58,808 bases of DNA from contig CAMVIM010000023.1 of assembly GCA_947167515.1 (NCBI GenBank), positions 1 through 58,808 of the forward strand, written 5' to 3'. The notes beneath the pieces were generated by a model that worked only from the letters and a program-made list of their open reading frames with translations, ran no database searches and had not been told where the DNA came from. Position numbers and translations under genes: made by a program. Below are positions 41,083-49,781 of the stretch, piece by piece (position 1 is the first letter of the stretch; each line of letters begins with the position of its first letter). The DNA comes from an uncultured Prevotellaceae bacterium (GTDB taxonomy: Bacteria > Bacteroidota > Bacteroidia > Bacteroidales > Bacteroidaceae).

Positions 41083-43794
41083 TCACTTTTTCTCTTCTTT
41101 CTTTGGGTCAAACCTGTACTTGAGGGTCAGCATGACGTAGCGGTGGAGATAGTCTTCGCCGCTTTCTGTGTGGGTGGTGGGGGTGATGCTGTAGGTGTGG
41201 CGTTTGACCTGGCTCAGAAGGTCTTTGCCTTCTAAGGTCAGTTCTGCCTTGCCCCGCAGGAACTTGTAGGTGGCGGAGGCATCAAGCAGGAACTGGCTGG
41301 TGTTCATCTGTGGCGCGAGATGTCCCCGGTCGATGACGAGCCGGGGGTGGAGGCGGAGTGTCCACCGGGGGCGGTGGTAGCGGATGTTCAGTTCGGTCTC
41401 GTTGCGGAAAATGTCTTGTTTCTGCTGCGATGCGTCGCTGTAGGTGAAGCGGGTCCATCCGAATGTGTTGGAGAGGTTCAGCGTCCAGTCCTTCAGGCCG
41501 CATTCCGTCTCCGTTCTGTAGGAAAACGCCGACTGGCTCTGCCGATTGTAGGTCTCCTCCGTATCTTCGTCCACCAGGGTGAGGATGCCGTAACTTCTTC
41601 CCCATGACTCCGAGAGTTTGTTTCGCCACGTGAGGTGCTGGCCGATGCTGCGTTCGTAGTCGAGTCCGATGCCCACGTGTCCCCCTCCCTGCACATTCTG
41701 CTGGGTGGCGCGGTAGGCTCCCGTCTGCGAGTTGTAGTGCAGCACAGTGGCGATGGGGTCGTGCTGCTTCCTGTAGTCTGCCGACAGGCTCAGGGCTTGG
41801 TTGGCATGGGCGATGAGCATGCTGTACTTGATGTCGGCATGGAACGAGTGGCTGTTTTTCAGTCCCGAGTTGCCCGAACGGATGTAGAGCGGATTGGTGT
41901 CATCCACATAGTCGATGCAGTCCAGCAGTTGGGCTGGGGTGGTGGTGTAGCCCACAGAACCCCTCAGCGTCATTTGCTTCTTGATTTTATACTTTATCTC
42001 CATGCTCGGCTGCAGGAGGAGCAGGTTGCGTCGTGCCACTGTGTCGAGGGCGGCGCGTCGGTAGTCGAGATGTTCATGCTGATGGGAGAACGCGACCGAG
42101 GGGCTCAGCGTGAGGGCGCCCGAGGTGAGGGTGACACCCGTTGACAACTTGTTTTCCCATGTATGGGTATGGCTGTAGAGGCTGTTGGCGAGGTCGGGGG
42201 TGTTGTCTCGCAGTCGCTCTTCGTCGTGGGTGTCGCGACTGTAGGTGGTGGAGAAGTTGATGCTTGTGGAGAGTTTGCTCCCCACTCCATGAAAGAGACC
42301 CATGTGCCATGTGGCAGCGAGATGGTGCGTGTCCGTGTCGTAGTTCTGCAGGTCGAGCGTATGGTGCGGGTCGAGCGTGTAGTAATGGTAGTTGCCCTCC
42401 GAGGCTCCCCTGTTGCTCTGTTGGCTGAAGTTCAGGTTGATGCCAGTCAAGACGGCACCGTCTTTGATGTGGCGTGTCAGCGAAACCTCACCTTTGGCCG
42501 TGATGCCTTTGGAGCGGTTGGATGCGTGATAGGTGGAGGTATTCACAGTGAAGAGTTTGCCTTCTGTCTGTTCGGAAAGGGTTTGCTGCTGATGGTTCTC
42601 CTTCCGTCCCTCTTCATACTTCACCTCACCCTCCAGCCGCAGGGTGTGCTGCTTGAGATAAAGGTAGGAGACGGCATGAAGGGGAACCGTCAGGGCGTGT
42701 TGGTAGTCGTGACGGGTGGTGCGGCTCTCGGTGGGTGCTGTGCCTGGCAGGAAAGTCTGTGTGTTCTCCCAACTGTCCTTGCTTCGGTCGGTGTGGTTGG
42801 GGCTTGCCGTGATGTTCCAGTAGTTGTGGCGCAGTTCCTCGCCAGTCTTCTTCCACGAATGCTGATACCCCACCGATGCCATCTGTTGCCTCACAGGCTC
42901 AGCCCCCCATCTGGAACCGTTAGAGTTGAGGGTTCGCATGGTCACTTCCGCAGGTTCGTCAGACACTCGCCCGAACACTAGCAGCGGGTCGGTGTCGCTC
43001 AGCCGCAAGGCATCCAGCGACGCGGCATAGTGTCCGCTCGAATATCCTGTGGCCTTTGCCTCGCCATACATCTTGTCCATCCACGAGGGCTTGATGCTCA
43101 CGTCCAGCACGTGTTCCTCCTTGCCGTCGTTCACGCCTGTCCGCTCTGCCAACTCGCTCTTTTGGTCGTAAGCCTTGATGTTCTCCACCGCCTCTACGGG
43201 CAGATGCTTCATCAGCATGTCCTTACTGAATACCTCCCTGCCGTTCATCATCAGTTTCAGTGGTTCGCCGTTCCAGAGCAGTTGGCCGTCCTTGATGCTC
43301 ACGCCCGGCAGTTTCTCGATGAGTTCTTCCAGCCGTGCGCCCTCCTCCATGTTGAAGGCTTCAGGGTTGAACACCACCGTGTCGCCCCGCATGTAGAACC
43401 GCCTCTTCTTGGCTCTCACCTCCACCTCCTTCAGCAGCAGCGGTGAGGGTTTCAGCCGGATGTCCTTCAGCCGGATGGTGTCGTTGCCTTCCATGCCGAT
43501 GGTTTTTTCTGTCCCGTCAAGATAGCCGAAGTATTTGGCCGTGAAGGTCAGTCGCCCCATGTCGCCACAACGGTAGTGGAAGTAGCCCAGCGAGTCGGTG
43601 TTCACTTTGGTGAAGAAAGTCGTTGACTCAAAAGCCTCGTTCACATGCACCTGTGCGCCTTCCAGCGGTTCGCCTGTTTCGGCATCGACCACACGGCCTC
43701 TGATGATGTTGGCCTGCAAGGTTGCTGTGCTGGCAAAAAGGCATAGCATCAGCAGGATGCGGAGATTTCCGCATCGGAAAAAGGTTGTTTTCAT
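41083..43794 (-). CDS. TonB-receptor-like outer-membrane barrel protein
   Basis: 903 residues. Signal peptide with MLCLFASTATLQA; carboxypeptidase-regulatory-like beta-sandwich (~29-115, IRGRVVDAETGEPLEGAQV); a plug-like region (LEELIEKLPGVSIKDGQLLWNGEPLKLMMNGREVF, ~150-190) and a long outer-membrane barrel with alternating aromatic strands to the C-terminus YVMLKYRF. This is the architecture of the TonB-dependent barrel family without an evident TonB box. It starts 21 bp after the TPR/HTH regulator gene, so the pair forms an operon. Ligand unknown. Confidence 0.82.
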   Translation of the reverse strand: MKTTFFRCGNLRILLMLCLFASTATLQANIIRGRVVDAETGEPLEGAQVHVNEAFESTTFFTKVNTDSLGYFHYRCGDMGRLTFTAKYFGYLDGTEKTIGMEGNDTIRLKDIRLKPSPLLLKEVEVRAKKRRFYMRGDTVVFNPEAFNMEEGARLEELIEKLPGVSIKDGQLLWNGEPLKLMMNGREVFSKDMLMKHLPVEAVENIKAYDQKSELAERTGVNDGKEEHVLDVSIKPSWMDKMYGEAKATGYSSGHYAASLDALRLSDTDPLLVFGRVSDEPAEVTMRTLNSNGSRWGAEPVRQQMASVGYQHSWKKTGEELRHNYWNITASPNHTDRSKDSWENTQTFLPGTAPTESRTTRHDYQHALTVPLHAVSYLYLKQHTLRLEGEVKYEEGRKENHQQQTLSEQTEGKLFTVNTSTYHASNRSKGITAKGEVSLTRHIKDGAVLTGINLNFSQQSNRGASEGNYHYYTLDPHHTLDLQNYDTDTHHLAATWHMGLFHGVGSKLSTSINFSTTYSRDTHDEERLRDNTPDLANSLYSHTHTWENKLSTGVTLTSGALTLSPSVAFSHQHEHLDYRRAALDTVARRNLLLLQPSMEIKYKIKKQMTLRGSVGYTTTPAQLLDCIDYVDDTNPLYIRSGNSGLKNSHSFHADIKYSMLIAHANQALSLSADYRKQHDPIATVLHYNSQTGAYRATQQNVQGGGHVGIGLDYERSIGQHLTWRNKLSESWGRSYGILTLVDEDTEETYNRQSQSAFSYRTETECGLKDWTLNLSNTFGWTRFTYSDASQQKQDIFRNETELNIRYHRPRWTLRLHPRLVIDRGHLAPQMNTSQFLLDASATYKFLRGKAELTLEGKDLLSQVKRHTYSITPTTHTESGEDYLHRYVMLTLKYRFDPKKEEKK

Positions 43795-43815
43795 AAAGAT
43801 GATGTTTAGGGGATG

Positions 43816-45522
43816 TTAGTAATTCTCAATCACTTGTTCGAGTGTCACCGTCGGGTCGCTCACGCCGAAGCCCTCCTTCTTCAGTTTCTGCTTGCGGTGC
43901 TGCACGGCAGACACCGAGATGGCATAGATGGCAGACAGGGCAGCATTGCTCAGTTTCAGTCGGGTGAGCATGCACAGGCGGATGTCGTCTTCGCTGAAGG
44001 TGGGGTGCTGCGCTCGTAGCCGGCTCACAAACTGGTTGTCGGCCATGTCGAGCGTTGCCTCCATCTCTCGCCAGTTGCGGGCATTGATGATGGTGCGCTT
44101 GCCCGCCGTGGGTTCCAGCATCTCGAGAATTTCGCTCTTGTCGATGATGTGTCCTCTCAGCGAGGCGATGAGTGTCTCCTTCTGTTGCAGTTGGGCCGAT
44201 AGTTGTTCCACTTCCTGCTCCTGCTTCAACTGCTCTTCCTTGTGTTTCCGCTTCACCTTTTCATGCCAATTCCACACGGACAGCAGCAGCACGAGCACCG
44301 CCAGGATGAGGCAGCCGATGACCGCCCACAGGAGTCGAGTCTGCAGCATGGAGGCCTGACGTGCATAGCCCGCAGAGAGGTAGGTGCGTGTCTGCACATT
44401 CAGGCGGTTGACCGCACGTCGCATCTCCTCGTCAAACTGCTGTTGCTTCTCCTTCACCGTTGCAGCCCTGCCTTCTTTCGCTTCTTCCTCGTAGGCATGC
44501 TCAGCATCCTCAAACAGTCCTTTCGGCACACCGAGTTCACGGACAGTCTTTTTTCCGTCGTAGGTGGACTGGAACTCCGTGCGCGACGAGAAGGGGAGCA
44601 CGGGGGCTTTCTCCACACTGTCGATGAGGGTGGCCACAGAGTCGTAGAGGGTATCTTGTGCCTCCCCGCTTTTGCAGGCGAGACTTGCCGCATGAACCAA
44701 CGTGGGGAAGTGGCGAGGATTGAGCGGATGCAAAGACAGGTAGGAGAATCCGTAGTCGTTCACGAGGGTGAGCAACCATTGTGCGCTATCTCGGCATCGG
44801 CCGAAGTGCTTCAGAGCCTGCCTCTGACAGTAGTATGCCTCGTGGTAGGCAGCGTAGTTGTGGGCATATTGCAGATGCCTGCCCAACTGCTGATAGGCCC
44901 GATAGGCCGTCTCGCTGTCTCCGCAAGCCTCGGCACAATGGATGGCCAGCAAGTAGAGTTGGTCTTTCTGCAGCAGCGAGTCGTTCTCCTCATAGTGGCG
45001 GCTCATCACATAGCAGATGCGGCCAAACCGCCGCAAGTCTTCCTCGTTGTCTGTCACTCCGCTCACGCTCTTCTCATTATAATAATGGTACGCGCGGAGG
45101 AGCGACGAGTCAGCCATCATGCTGTCCAACTCCTCGTCAATCCTTCCTCTGCTCTGCAGGGTCTCACGCTTGAACTCCCAAGTTTCCTCATTGTCACTCA
45201 GACACACCGCCGTGTCGGCATGGGCACGTTGCCACTTTTCTTCCAGCACCAAGCCTCGTGTGAGCGTATATAACGCCCGTTCGCTTTCCCCCAAGTGGGT
45301 CGTGTCGATGGTTGCCAGACAGGCCGCCGCACTGTCGGGATGCTCCATTGCCAACCGCTCTGCCAGCAGCAACTCCTGTTTCGTGCAGGCAGAAAGAAGG
45401 GCGATGCCGACGATGGAACAGAGCATCGCGATGGTCTTCACTTCAGGAATGAGGAATGAGATGTTTAGTGAGAAATGAGGAATGTAGTGTTTCTTCGTCA
45501 TCATGTCATTTGTAGTTTTCAT
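43816..45522 (-). CDS. Lipoprotein-like TPR regulator with C-terminal HTH
   Basis: 568 residues from ATG 45522. A signal peptide ending LLSAC suggests a membrane-anchored N-terminus; TPR-like helices follow (~60-370), one transmembrane helix (LLWAVIGCLILAVLVLLLSVW, ~395), a coiled coil (KRKHKEEQLKQEQEVEQLSAQL) and a C-terminal HTH (FSEDDIRLCMLTRLKLSNAALSAIYAISVSAVQHRKQKLKK). This is a known Bacteroidota regulator type with periplasmic TPR and cytoplasmic DNA-binding. Codons 11-27 read HYIPHFSLNISFLIPEV from CATTCCTCATT-type repeat DNA, apparently inserted in the signal peptide; GTG 45441 is an alternative start that avoids it. It leads the operon with the barrel gene; -7 box at 45536-45543. 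Confidence 0.78.
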   Translation of the reverse strand: MKTTNDMMTKKHYIPHFSLNISFLIPEVKTIAMLCSIVGIALLSACTKQELLLAERLAMEHPDSAAACLATIDTTHLGESERALYTLTRGLVLEEKWQRAHADTAVCLSDNEETWEFKRETLQSRGRIDEELDSMMADSSLLRAYHYYNEKSVSGVTDNEEDLRRFGRICYVMSRHYEENDSLLQKDQLYLLAIHCAEACGDSETAYRAYQQLGRHLQYAHNYAAYHEAYYCQRQALKHFGRCRDSAQWLLTLVNDYGFSYLSLHPLNPRHFPTLVHAASLACKSGEAQDTLYDSVATLIDSVEKAPVLPFSSRTEFQSTYDGKKTVRELGVPKGLFEDAEHAYEEEAKEGRAATVKEKQQQFDEEMRRAVNRLNVQTRTYLSAGYARQASMLQTRLLWAVIGCLILAVLVLLLSVWNWHEKVKRKHKEEQLKQEQEVEQLSAQLQQKETLIASLRGHIIDKSEILEMLEPTAGKRTIINARNWREMEATLDMADNQFVSRLRAQHPTFSEDDIRLCMLTRLKLSNAALSAIYAISVSAVQHRKQKLKKEGFGVSDPTVTLEQVIENY

Positions 45523-45567
45523 TTGTTTTCGGTGGCAAAGGTACGGCAATTGATGCACCTGAACAAC

Positions 45568-45602
45568 AAAAGCGGGTGGAAAACTCTTTTCCATCCGCTT
45601 TT
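45568..45602 (-). terminator. Terminator after the GHL10 gene
   Basis: AAAAGCGGGTGGAAAA (45568-45583) pairs with TTTTCCATCCGCTTTT (45587-45602), one G-U, followed on the minus strand by TTTTGTTGTT. It separates the GHL10 transcript from the next promoter. Confidence 0.75.
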
Positions 45603-45783
45603 GCTTTATTATCAGTTAATTACCCTCCCATTTTCCACCCATTTTCCACCTTCTGCCTATGGAAAACTAACGAAAAACGTCACTCTGTGACAGGGTCGGA
45701 ATGCTTTAAAAGGATTTTTCCTTTGTCGCTCCGTGGCTTTTGTTTCACTTGGTTGTTTGGGGGATAATCCGTGGAAGGTGTGT

Positions 45784-47448
45784 TTATCTTTTCTTCTTTT
45801 TCTTGTTCTTCTTGCCAGTTGCTTTGGACGTACCTTTCAAATCACGGTTAATCAACCGTGGCACATTGATGTGTTCTGGCAATTCAATGGTGGGCTTCTC
45901 CTCTTGCAGGGCTGGGCTTTCGTTGCCCAGACGGTCGATGGCGGTGACGGCATAGTGGCGCACCTTTTGGGCACGGGCATTGAGTGTCCAGTGGTCGTCC
46001 TGCACACGGACGGCAAGGAGGTTCTCGGCCTTGGTCACATCGACGGGATAGGTGTTGGAGCCATAGATGTTGTAGAGAAGCCCCCTCCCATCCTCCCCCA
46101 AGGGGGAGGGGACTTTCCGGATGGAATCCTCCCCCTCGCAGGGGGAGTTAGAGAGGGTATGGAGGGGGCTTTTCCAGTGGAGGATGCCGTCCTTATAATA
46201 TAAAGATGTGGGGGAGGGGGGCGCAAGCGTGTCACCCATCCAGGTCATGCGGGCGGTGAGGGCAGGATAGGGGAAGAACTCGTCACAGGTGGTATCGTAG
46301 ATGCCCTTTGTGTTGTTTGTCAGGAATTCGCCACGATAGAAGGCGATGCCACCGATGCCGCTGTTGCGGGCAGTGTGCATCTCGGCGCGCACTTCGTTGA
46401 GTGTCCATCGTCCTTCACGAGGGTCGAGAAAATAGATGCCAAGCCCTGGGCAGATGGGGTGTCCGTTGGCTTTTTCTGCCCATTGGAAGAGGAAGGGATA
46501 GTAATTATTGCCTGTGAAGTACATCATGGGGAAAAGTAAGTCCTGCCAGTTCTTTTCCAGCCACAGCACGGGATCTTGCCACACGGCGTTATAGCCGTTC
46601 CATCCTCCTGCACTGTAGCGGCTGGTGTCTCTGTATTTTCCGATGGGCGAACTGCTCAGCTTCACCCAAGGCTTGATGGGTTTGACCACATCGTGCACTC
46701 GACGCACTATGCGGTTGATGTTCTCGCGTTTCCAGTCGGCTTTGCTCAAGGACGATGTGCGTGAATAGAGTTCATCGTCGGAGAAGTTGAATATGGATTC
46801 GGGGTAGCGGATGTAATCGAGTGAAATGCCGTCCACATCGTAGTTCTCCACAATTTCCTTGCAGATGCTGGCAATGTAGTCGGCCGTTTCGGGCTTGCCA
46901 GGAATCATGAACATTTCGCCTCCCTTGGCGGTCTTGACCAGCTCTTTTCTCTTCTTGACCAGCGATGCCGATCCGTATTTGGCTTGACGTTCGGTGGTGC
47001 CGATGGGGATGCACACCACCCAGGCATGCAGTTCCATTCCACGTTTGTGGCACTCTTCGATGCAGAAGGCCAATGGGTCATATCCGGGGTCTTTTCCAGC
47101 CACGCCCGTGAGGGAGAGTTCCCAAGGCTCAATCTTGGAGGGGTAGAGCAGGGCGGCGCGCACACGTGTCTGGAAAATGACGGTGTTGATGTTGGCGCGC
47201 TTGTAGTTGTCGAGAATGTGGACGAGTTCCTCCTTCTGTCGTTCACGGCTGGCAGGGTCGGTCGCCTTGATGCGTGGCCAGTCGAGTCCTCCGATGGTGG
47301 TGAGCCATACGGCACGGGTTTCACGAAGTGGATGCCGTTTTTCGTAGAGATATTCGCCTCGGTGGCTTTCCTCGTTTTGTGCTATGAGTGTGATTGGCAA
47401 GAGGGCGAAAAATGCCAACAAGAGGAGTGCTTTGTATCGATTATTCAT
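45784..47448 (-). CDS. GHL10-family (DUF187) glycosyl-hydrolase-like protein
   Basis: 554 residues with signal peptide (ALLLLAFFALLPITLIAQ). TIM-barrel GHL10/DUF187 domain (~35-390): ETRAVWLTTIGGLDWPR at the start, KRANINTVIFQTRVRAALLYPS, and GISLDYIRYPES. A fibronectin type III-like domain follows (~420-540). Inside that domain residues ~444-476 (SPLHTLSNSPCEGEDSIRK and following PSPLGEDGRGL) come from a palindromic DNA element at 46078-46171 and look inserted. The C-terminus is a Lys-rich tail. Such proteins act on cell-wall or surface glycans; substrate unproven. Divergent from cstA. Confidence 0.85.
   Translation of the reverse strand: MNNRYKALLLLAFFALLPITLIAQNEESHRGEYLYEKRHPLRETRAVWLTTIGGLDWPRIKATDPASRERQKEELVHILDNYKRANINTVIFQTRVRAALLYPSKIEPWELSLTGVAGKDPGYDPLAFCIEECHKRGMELHAWVVCIPIGTTERQAKYGSASLVKKRKELVKTAKGGEMFMIPGKPETADYIASICKEIVENYDVDGISLDYIRYPESIFNFSDDELYSRTSSLSKADWKRENINRIVRRVHDVVKPIKPWVKLSSSPIGKYRDTSRYSAGGWNGYNAVWQDPVLWLEKNWQDLLFPMMYFTGNNYYPFLFQWAEKANGHPICPGLGIYFLDPREGRWTLNEVRAEMHTARNSGIGGIAFYRGEFLTNNTKGIYDTTCDEFFPYPALTARMTWMGDTLAPPSPTSLYYKDGILHWKSPLHTLSNSPCEGEDSIRKVPSPLGEDGRGLLYNIYGSNTYPVDVTKAENLLAVRVQDDHWTLNARAQKVRHYAVTAIDRLGNESPALQEEKPTIELPEHINVPRLINRDLKGTSKATGKKNKKKKKR
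46078..46171. repeat. Palindromic element inserted in frame in the GHL10 gene
   Basis: Ends AAGCCCCCTCC (46078-46088) and GGAGGGGGCTT (46161-46171) are exact inverse copies. Inside are two more hairpins, CTCCCCC-AA-GGGGGAG and CTCCCCC-TCGC-GGGGGAG. The reading frame passes through the ~94 bp without a stop. Confidence 0.8.
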
Positions 47449-47467
47449 TATTTACGTTAAATTTTTG

Positions 47468-47495
47468 CAAAGGTAAGGATTTTTCCTTACTTTTG
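47468..47495. promoter_or_regulatory. Divergent promoters for GHL10 and cstA
   Basis: Minus-strand TACCTTTG (47468-47475) and plus-strand TACTTTTG (47488-47495), only 12 bp apart, so the two promoters probably compete. Confidence 0.7.
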
Positions 47496-47523
47496 CCGAA
47501 TATTTGAAAGAATAAAATCAGAA

Positions 47524-49005
47524 ATGGTTACTTTTATTACCTCTTTACTGCTCTTGCTTTTAGGGTATCTTCTCTATGGAGCATTTGTTGATAGGGTGTT
47601 TGGTTCAGACCCCCAACGAACAACCCCTTGTTACACTTCACAAGACGGTGTTGACTATATGCCGATGCCGACATGGAAGGTCTTCCTGATTCAGTTTCTC
47701 AACATTGCCGGCACTGGCCCTATCTTCGGAGCCATTCAGGGCATCTTGTTCGGTCCCAGCGCCTACTTGTGGATTGTGCTGGGATGTATCTTTGGCGGAG
47801 CGGTGCACGACTACATGTCGGGCATGATTAGTCTGCGGAAGAATGGTGCCAGTTTGCCAGAGATGGTAGGCGACGAACTGGGTTCGGTGGCTCGTCTCTC
47901 CTTGCGTATCCTTTCTCTGGTGCTGATGATTCTGGTGGGTGCCGTGTTTGCCACCACCCCAGCCGATATCCTTGATGGTCTGGTGGCCGACCAAGGGTTC
48001 TTGTGGTCGAAATACTTCTGGGTGATCATCATCATCGCCTACTATATCCTCGCCACGTTGCTGCCTGTCGATAAGTTGATAGGTCGCATCTATCCCATCT
48101 TCGGTTTGGCTCTGCTCATCATGGCGCTGGGACTTTGCTACGGCATCTTCGCCAACGAAGGTTCGATGCCCGAAATCACGGAGGCATTCTCCAATCATCA
48201 TCCCGCCTCTTCCATGCCTATCTTCCCGGGACTTTGTATCACCATTGCCTGTGGTGCGGTGAGCGGATTCCATGCTACACAAAGCCCGATGATGGCACGT
48301 TGTCTGAAGAACGAGAAATATGGCCGCCCCATCTTCTATGGTGCAATGATTACCGAAGGTGTCGTGGCCTTGATTTGGGCAGCAGCAGCCATCAAGTTTG
48401 CCGACAGCCTCAATGTGGCAGGCGATACGCCCTATGAGAAGCTGCTGGCTGCCATGGTGAATCCCGAGACAGGCAAGCCATCTCCTGCCGTACTGGTCAA
48501 TGCCATCTGTCACAGTTGGCTGGGCAGTGTGGGTGCCGTGCTGGCGGTGCTGGGAGTGGTGGCTGCACCTATTACGAGTGGCGATACCGCCTTCCGCAGT
48601 GCCCGACTCATTGCAGCGGATTTCATGCACTATAAACAGAACAAGATTTATAAGCGCGTGGTACTTTCATTGCCCATCTTTGCGTTGAGCATCGCGCTCA
48701 TGTTCATCAACTTCGACATCCTGTGGCGTTACTTTGCGTGGTTCAACCAAAGTTTGGCTGTCATCACCCTGTGGACAATCACCGTTTGGCTGACCCGACG
48801 CAGTGTGTCCCAGCGCACACAGAAGTACGCCTGCCTTGTGGCGCTTGTTCCTGCCCTTTGGATGACAATTGTCTGCACCACCTACATACTCATTGCTCCT
48901 GAAGGTTTCCAACTGCTCCCCTGGGTGGCCTACTTGATCGGTGGCATCATCACAATGGGTGTGCTGCTATGCTATATTCTTTGGGCAAAAAGGTTGAAGA
49001 GTTGA
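47524..49005 (+). CDS. cstA: Carbon starvation protein CstA (peptide/pyruvate transporter family)
   Basis: 493-residue inner-membrane protein with about 13 hydrophobic helices. Family signatures: GYLLYGAFVDRVFGSDP near the start, FLIQFLNIAGTGPIFGAIQGILFGP (~57-81), GGAVHDYMSGMISLR, and GVVAAPITSGDTAFRSARL (~340-358). CstA proteins import peptides or pyruvate under nutrient stress. It is shorter than the ~700-residue E. coli form, as is usual in Bacteroidota. Likely operon with the two small genes downstream. Confidence 0.94.
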   Translation: MVTFITSLLLLLLGYLLYGAFVDRVFGSDPQRTTPCYTSQDGVDYMPMPTWKVFLIQFLNIAGTGPIFGAIQGILFGPSAYLWIVLGCIFGGAVHDYMSGMISLRKNGASLPEMVGDELGSVARLSLRILSLVLMILVGAVFATTPADILDGLVADQGFLWSKYFWVIIIIAYYILATLLPVDKLIGRIYPIFGLALLIMALGLCYGIFANEGSMPEITEAFSNHHPASSMPIFPGLCITIACGAVSGFHATQSPMMARCLKNEKYGRPIFYGAMITEGVVALIWAAAAIKFADSLNVAGDTPYEKLLAAMVNPETGKPSPAVLVNAICHSWLGSVGAVLAVLGVVAAPITSGDTAFRSARLIAADFMHYKQNKIYKRVVLSLPIFALSIALMFINFDILWRYFAWFNQSLAVITLWTITVWLTRRSVSQRTQKYACLVALVPALWMTIVCTTYILIAPEGFQLLPWVAYLIGGIITMGVLLCYILWAKRLKS

Positions 49006-49029
49006 GAATAGACCTCATTACCTGACAAC

Positions 49030-49215
49030 ATGAAAAGATACGTTTGGCAACCCATCGCCTTCTTCGCTGTCGGTGTCGGTTTCTACATCTACAACGGTAT
49101 TGTGTGGAACACCTGGATGACTTATCTGCCCCACATCTTGGGCTATGCGCTCATCTGTGCAGGATTGGCGTGGGCACGTTACAAGCAAGATAAAATACAA
49201 AATTCAAAATCATAA
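49030..49215 (+). CDS. Small two-helix membrane protein downstream of cstA
   Basis: 61 residues: MKRYVWQPIAFFAVGVGFYIYNGI, a short loop, then LPHILGYALICAGLAWARYK and a polar tail. Two transmembrane helices are predicted. The 24-bp spacing to cstA suggests a partner or accessory subunit; it does not resemble the soluble YbdD partner of enterobacterial CstA. Function unknown. Confidence 0.65.
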   Translation: MKRYVWQPIAFFAVGVGFYIYNGIVWNTWMTYLPHILGYALICAGLAWARYKQDKIQNSKS

Positions 49216-49229
49216 AACAAAAAAGAGTC

Positions 49230-49757
49230 ATGAAAAAAATTCTTTTGTCATTACTATTGGTTGTAGTGGGCATCAGCAGTGCCTCTGCACAGTTCGAAAA
49301 GGGAAAATATTATCTGGGAGCCACAGCCAATGCAGGCAGCCTTTCCTACAGTAAGCATGAGAAGTTTGGCATCAATCTTGGTGTGAACGGTGGCTACCTG
49401 TTCGAGGATGGTTGGATGCTGCTTACCGAAGTGGGCTTCGACTACCACTGCAAGGACATGCAGTCCCTCTATGCAGGACTGAAGTGCCGCTACCTTATTG
49501 AGCAGAATGGCCTCTTCCTGCAGGCAGGTGCCCGCTATCTGCACGGTGCGCCCAACTACAACGACCTTCAAGTCACCCCTGAGATTGGCTACTGCTTCTT
49601 CCTCAATCGCCACCTCACCATCGAGCCATCCCTCTTCTATGACATCTCGACCAACAAGTTTTCCGAGTATAGCAAGGCTGGCGTGAAGGTGGGTCTTGCC
49701 TGGTATTTCGACAACGACAAGAAGCCGTCCGACTATGTGAGGAGAAAAAAGAAATGA
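49230..49757 (+). CDS. Small outer-membrane beta-barrel protein
   Basis: 175 residues. Signal peptide MKKILLSLLLVVVGISSASAQ, then an 8-strand OmpW/OmpX-like pattern (YYLGATANAGSLSY, GINLGVNGGYLFEDGWMLLTEVGF, SLYAGLKCRYLIE, VKVGLAWYF). A short basic tail, YVRRKKK, ends it. It sits between the cstA-associated small gene and nadC with gaps of 14 and 24 bp, so it is probably in one transcript. Confidence 0.78.
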   Translation: MKKILLSLLLVVVGISSASAQFEKGKYYLGATANAGSLSYSKHEKFGINLGVNGGYLFEDGWMLLTEVGFDYHCKDMQSLYAGLKCRYLIEQNGLFLQAGARYLHGAPNYNDLQVTPEIGYCFFLNRHLTIEPSLFYDISTNKFSEYSKAGVKVGLAWYFDNDKKPSDYVRRKKK

Positions 49758-49781
49758 CCGTTTCATGAAAAACAGATAAGT

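Noticed and set aside
45475-45767. Small plus-strand ORFs upstream of the GHL10 terminator
   Set aside because: They run through a terminator hairpin and repeat DNA, with no promoter or conserved motif.
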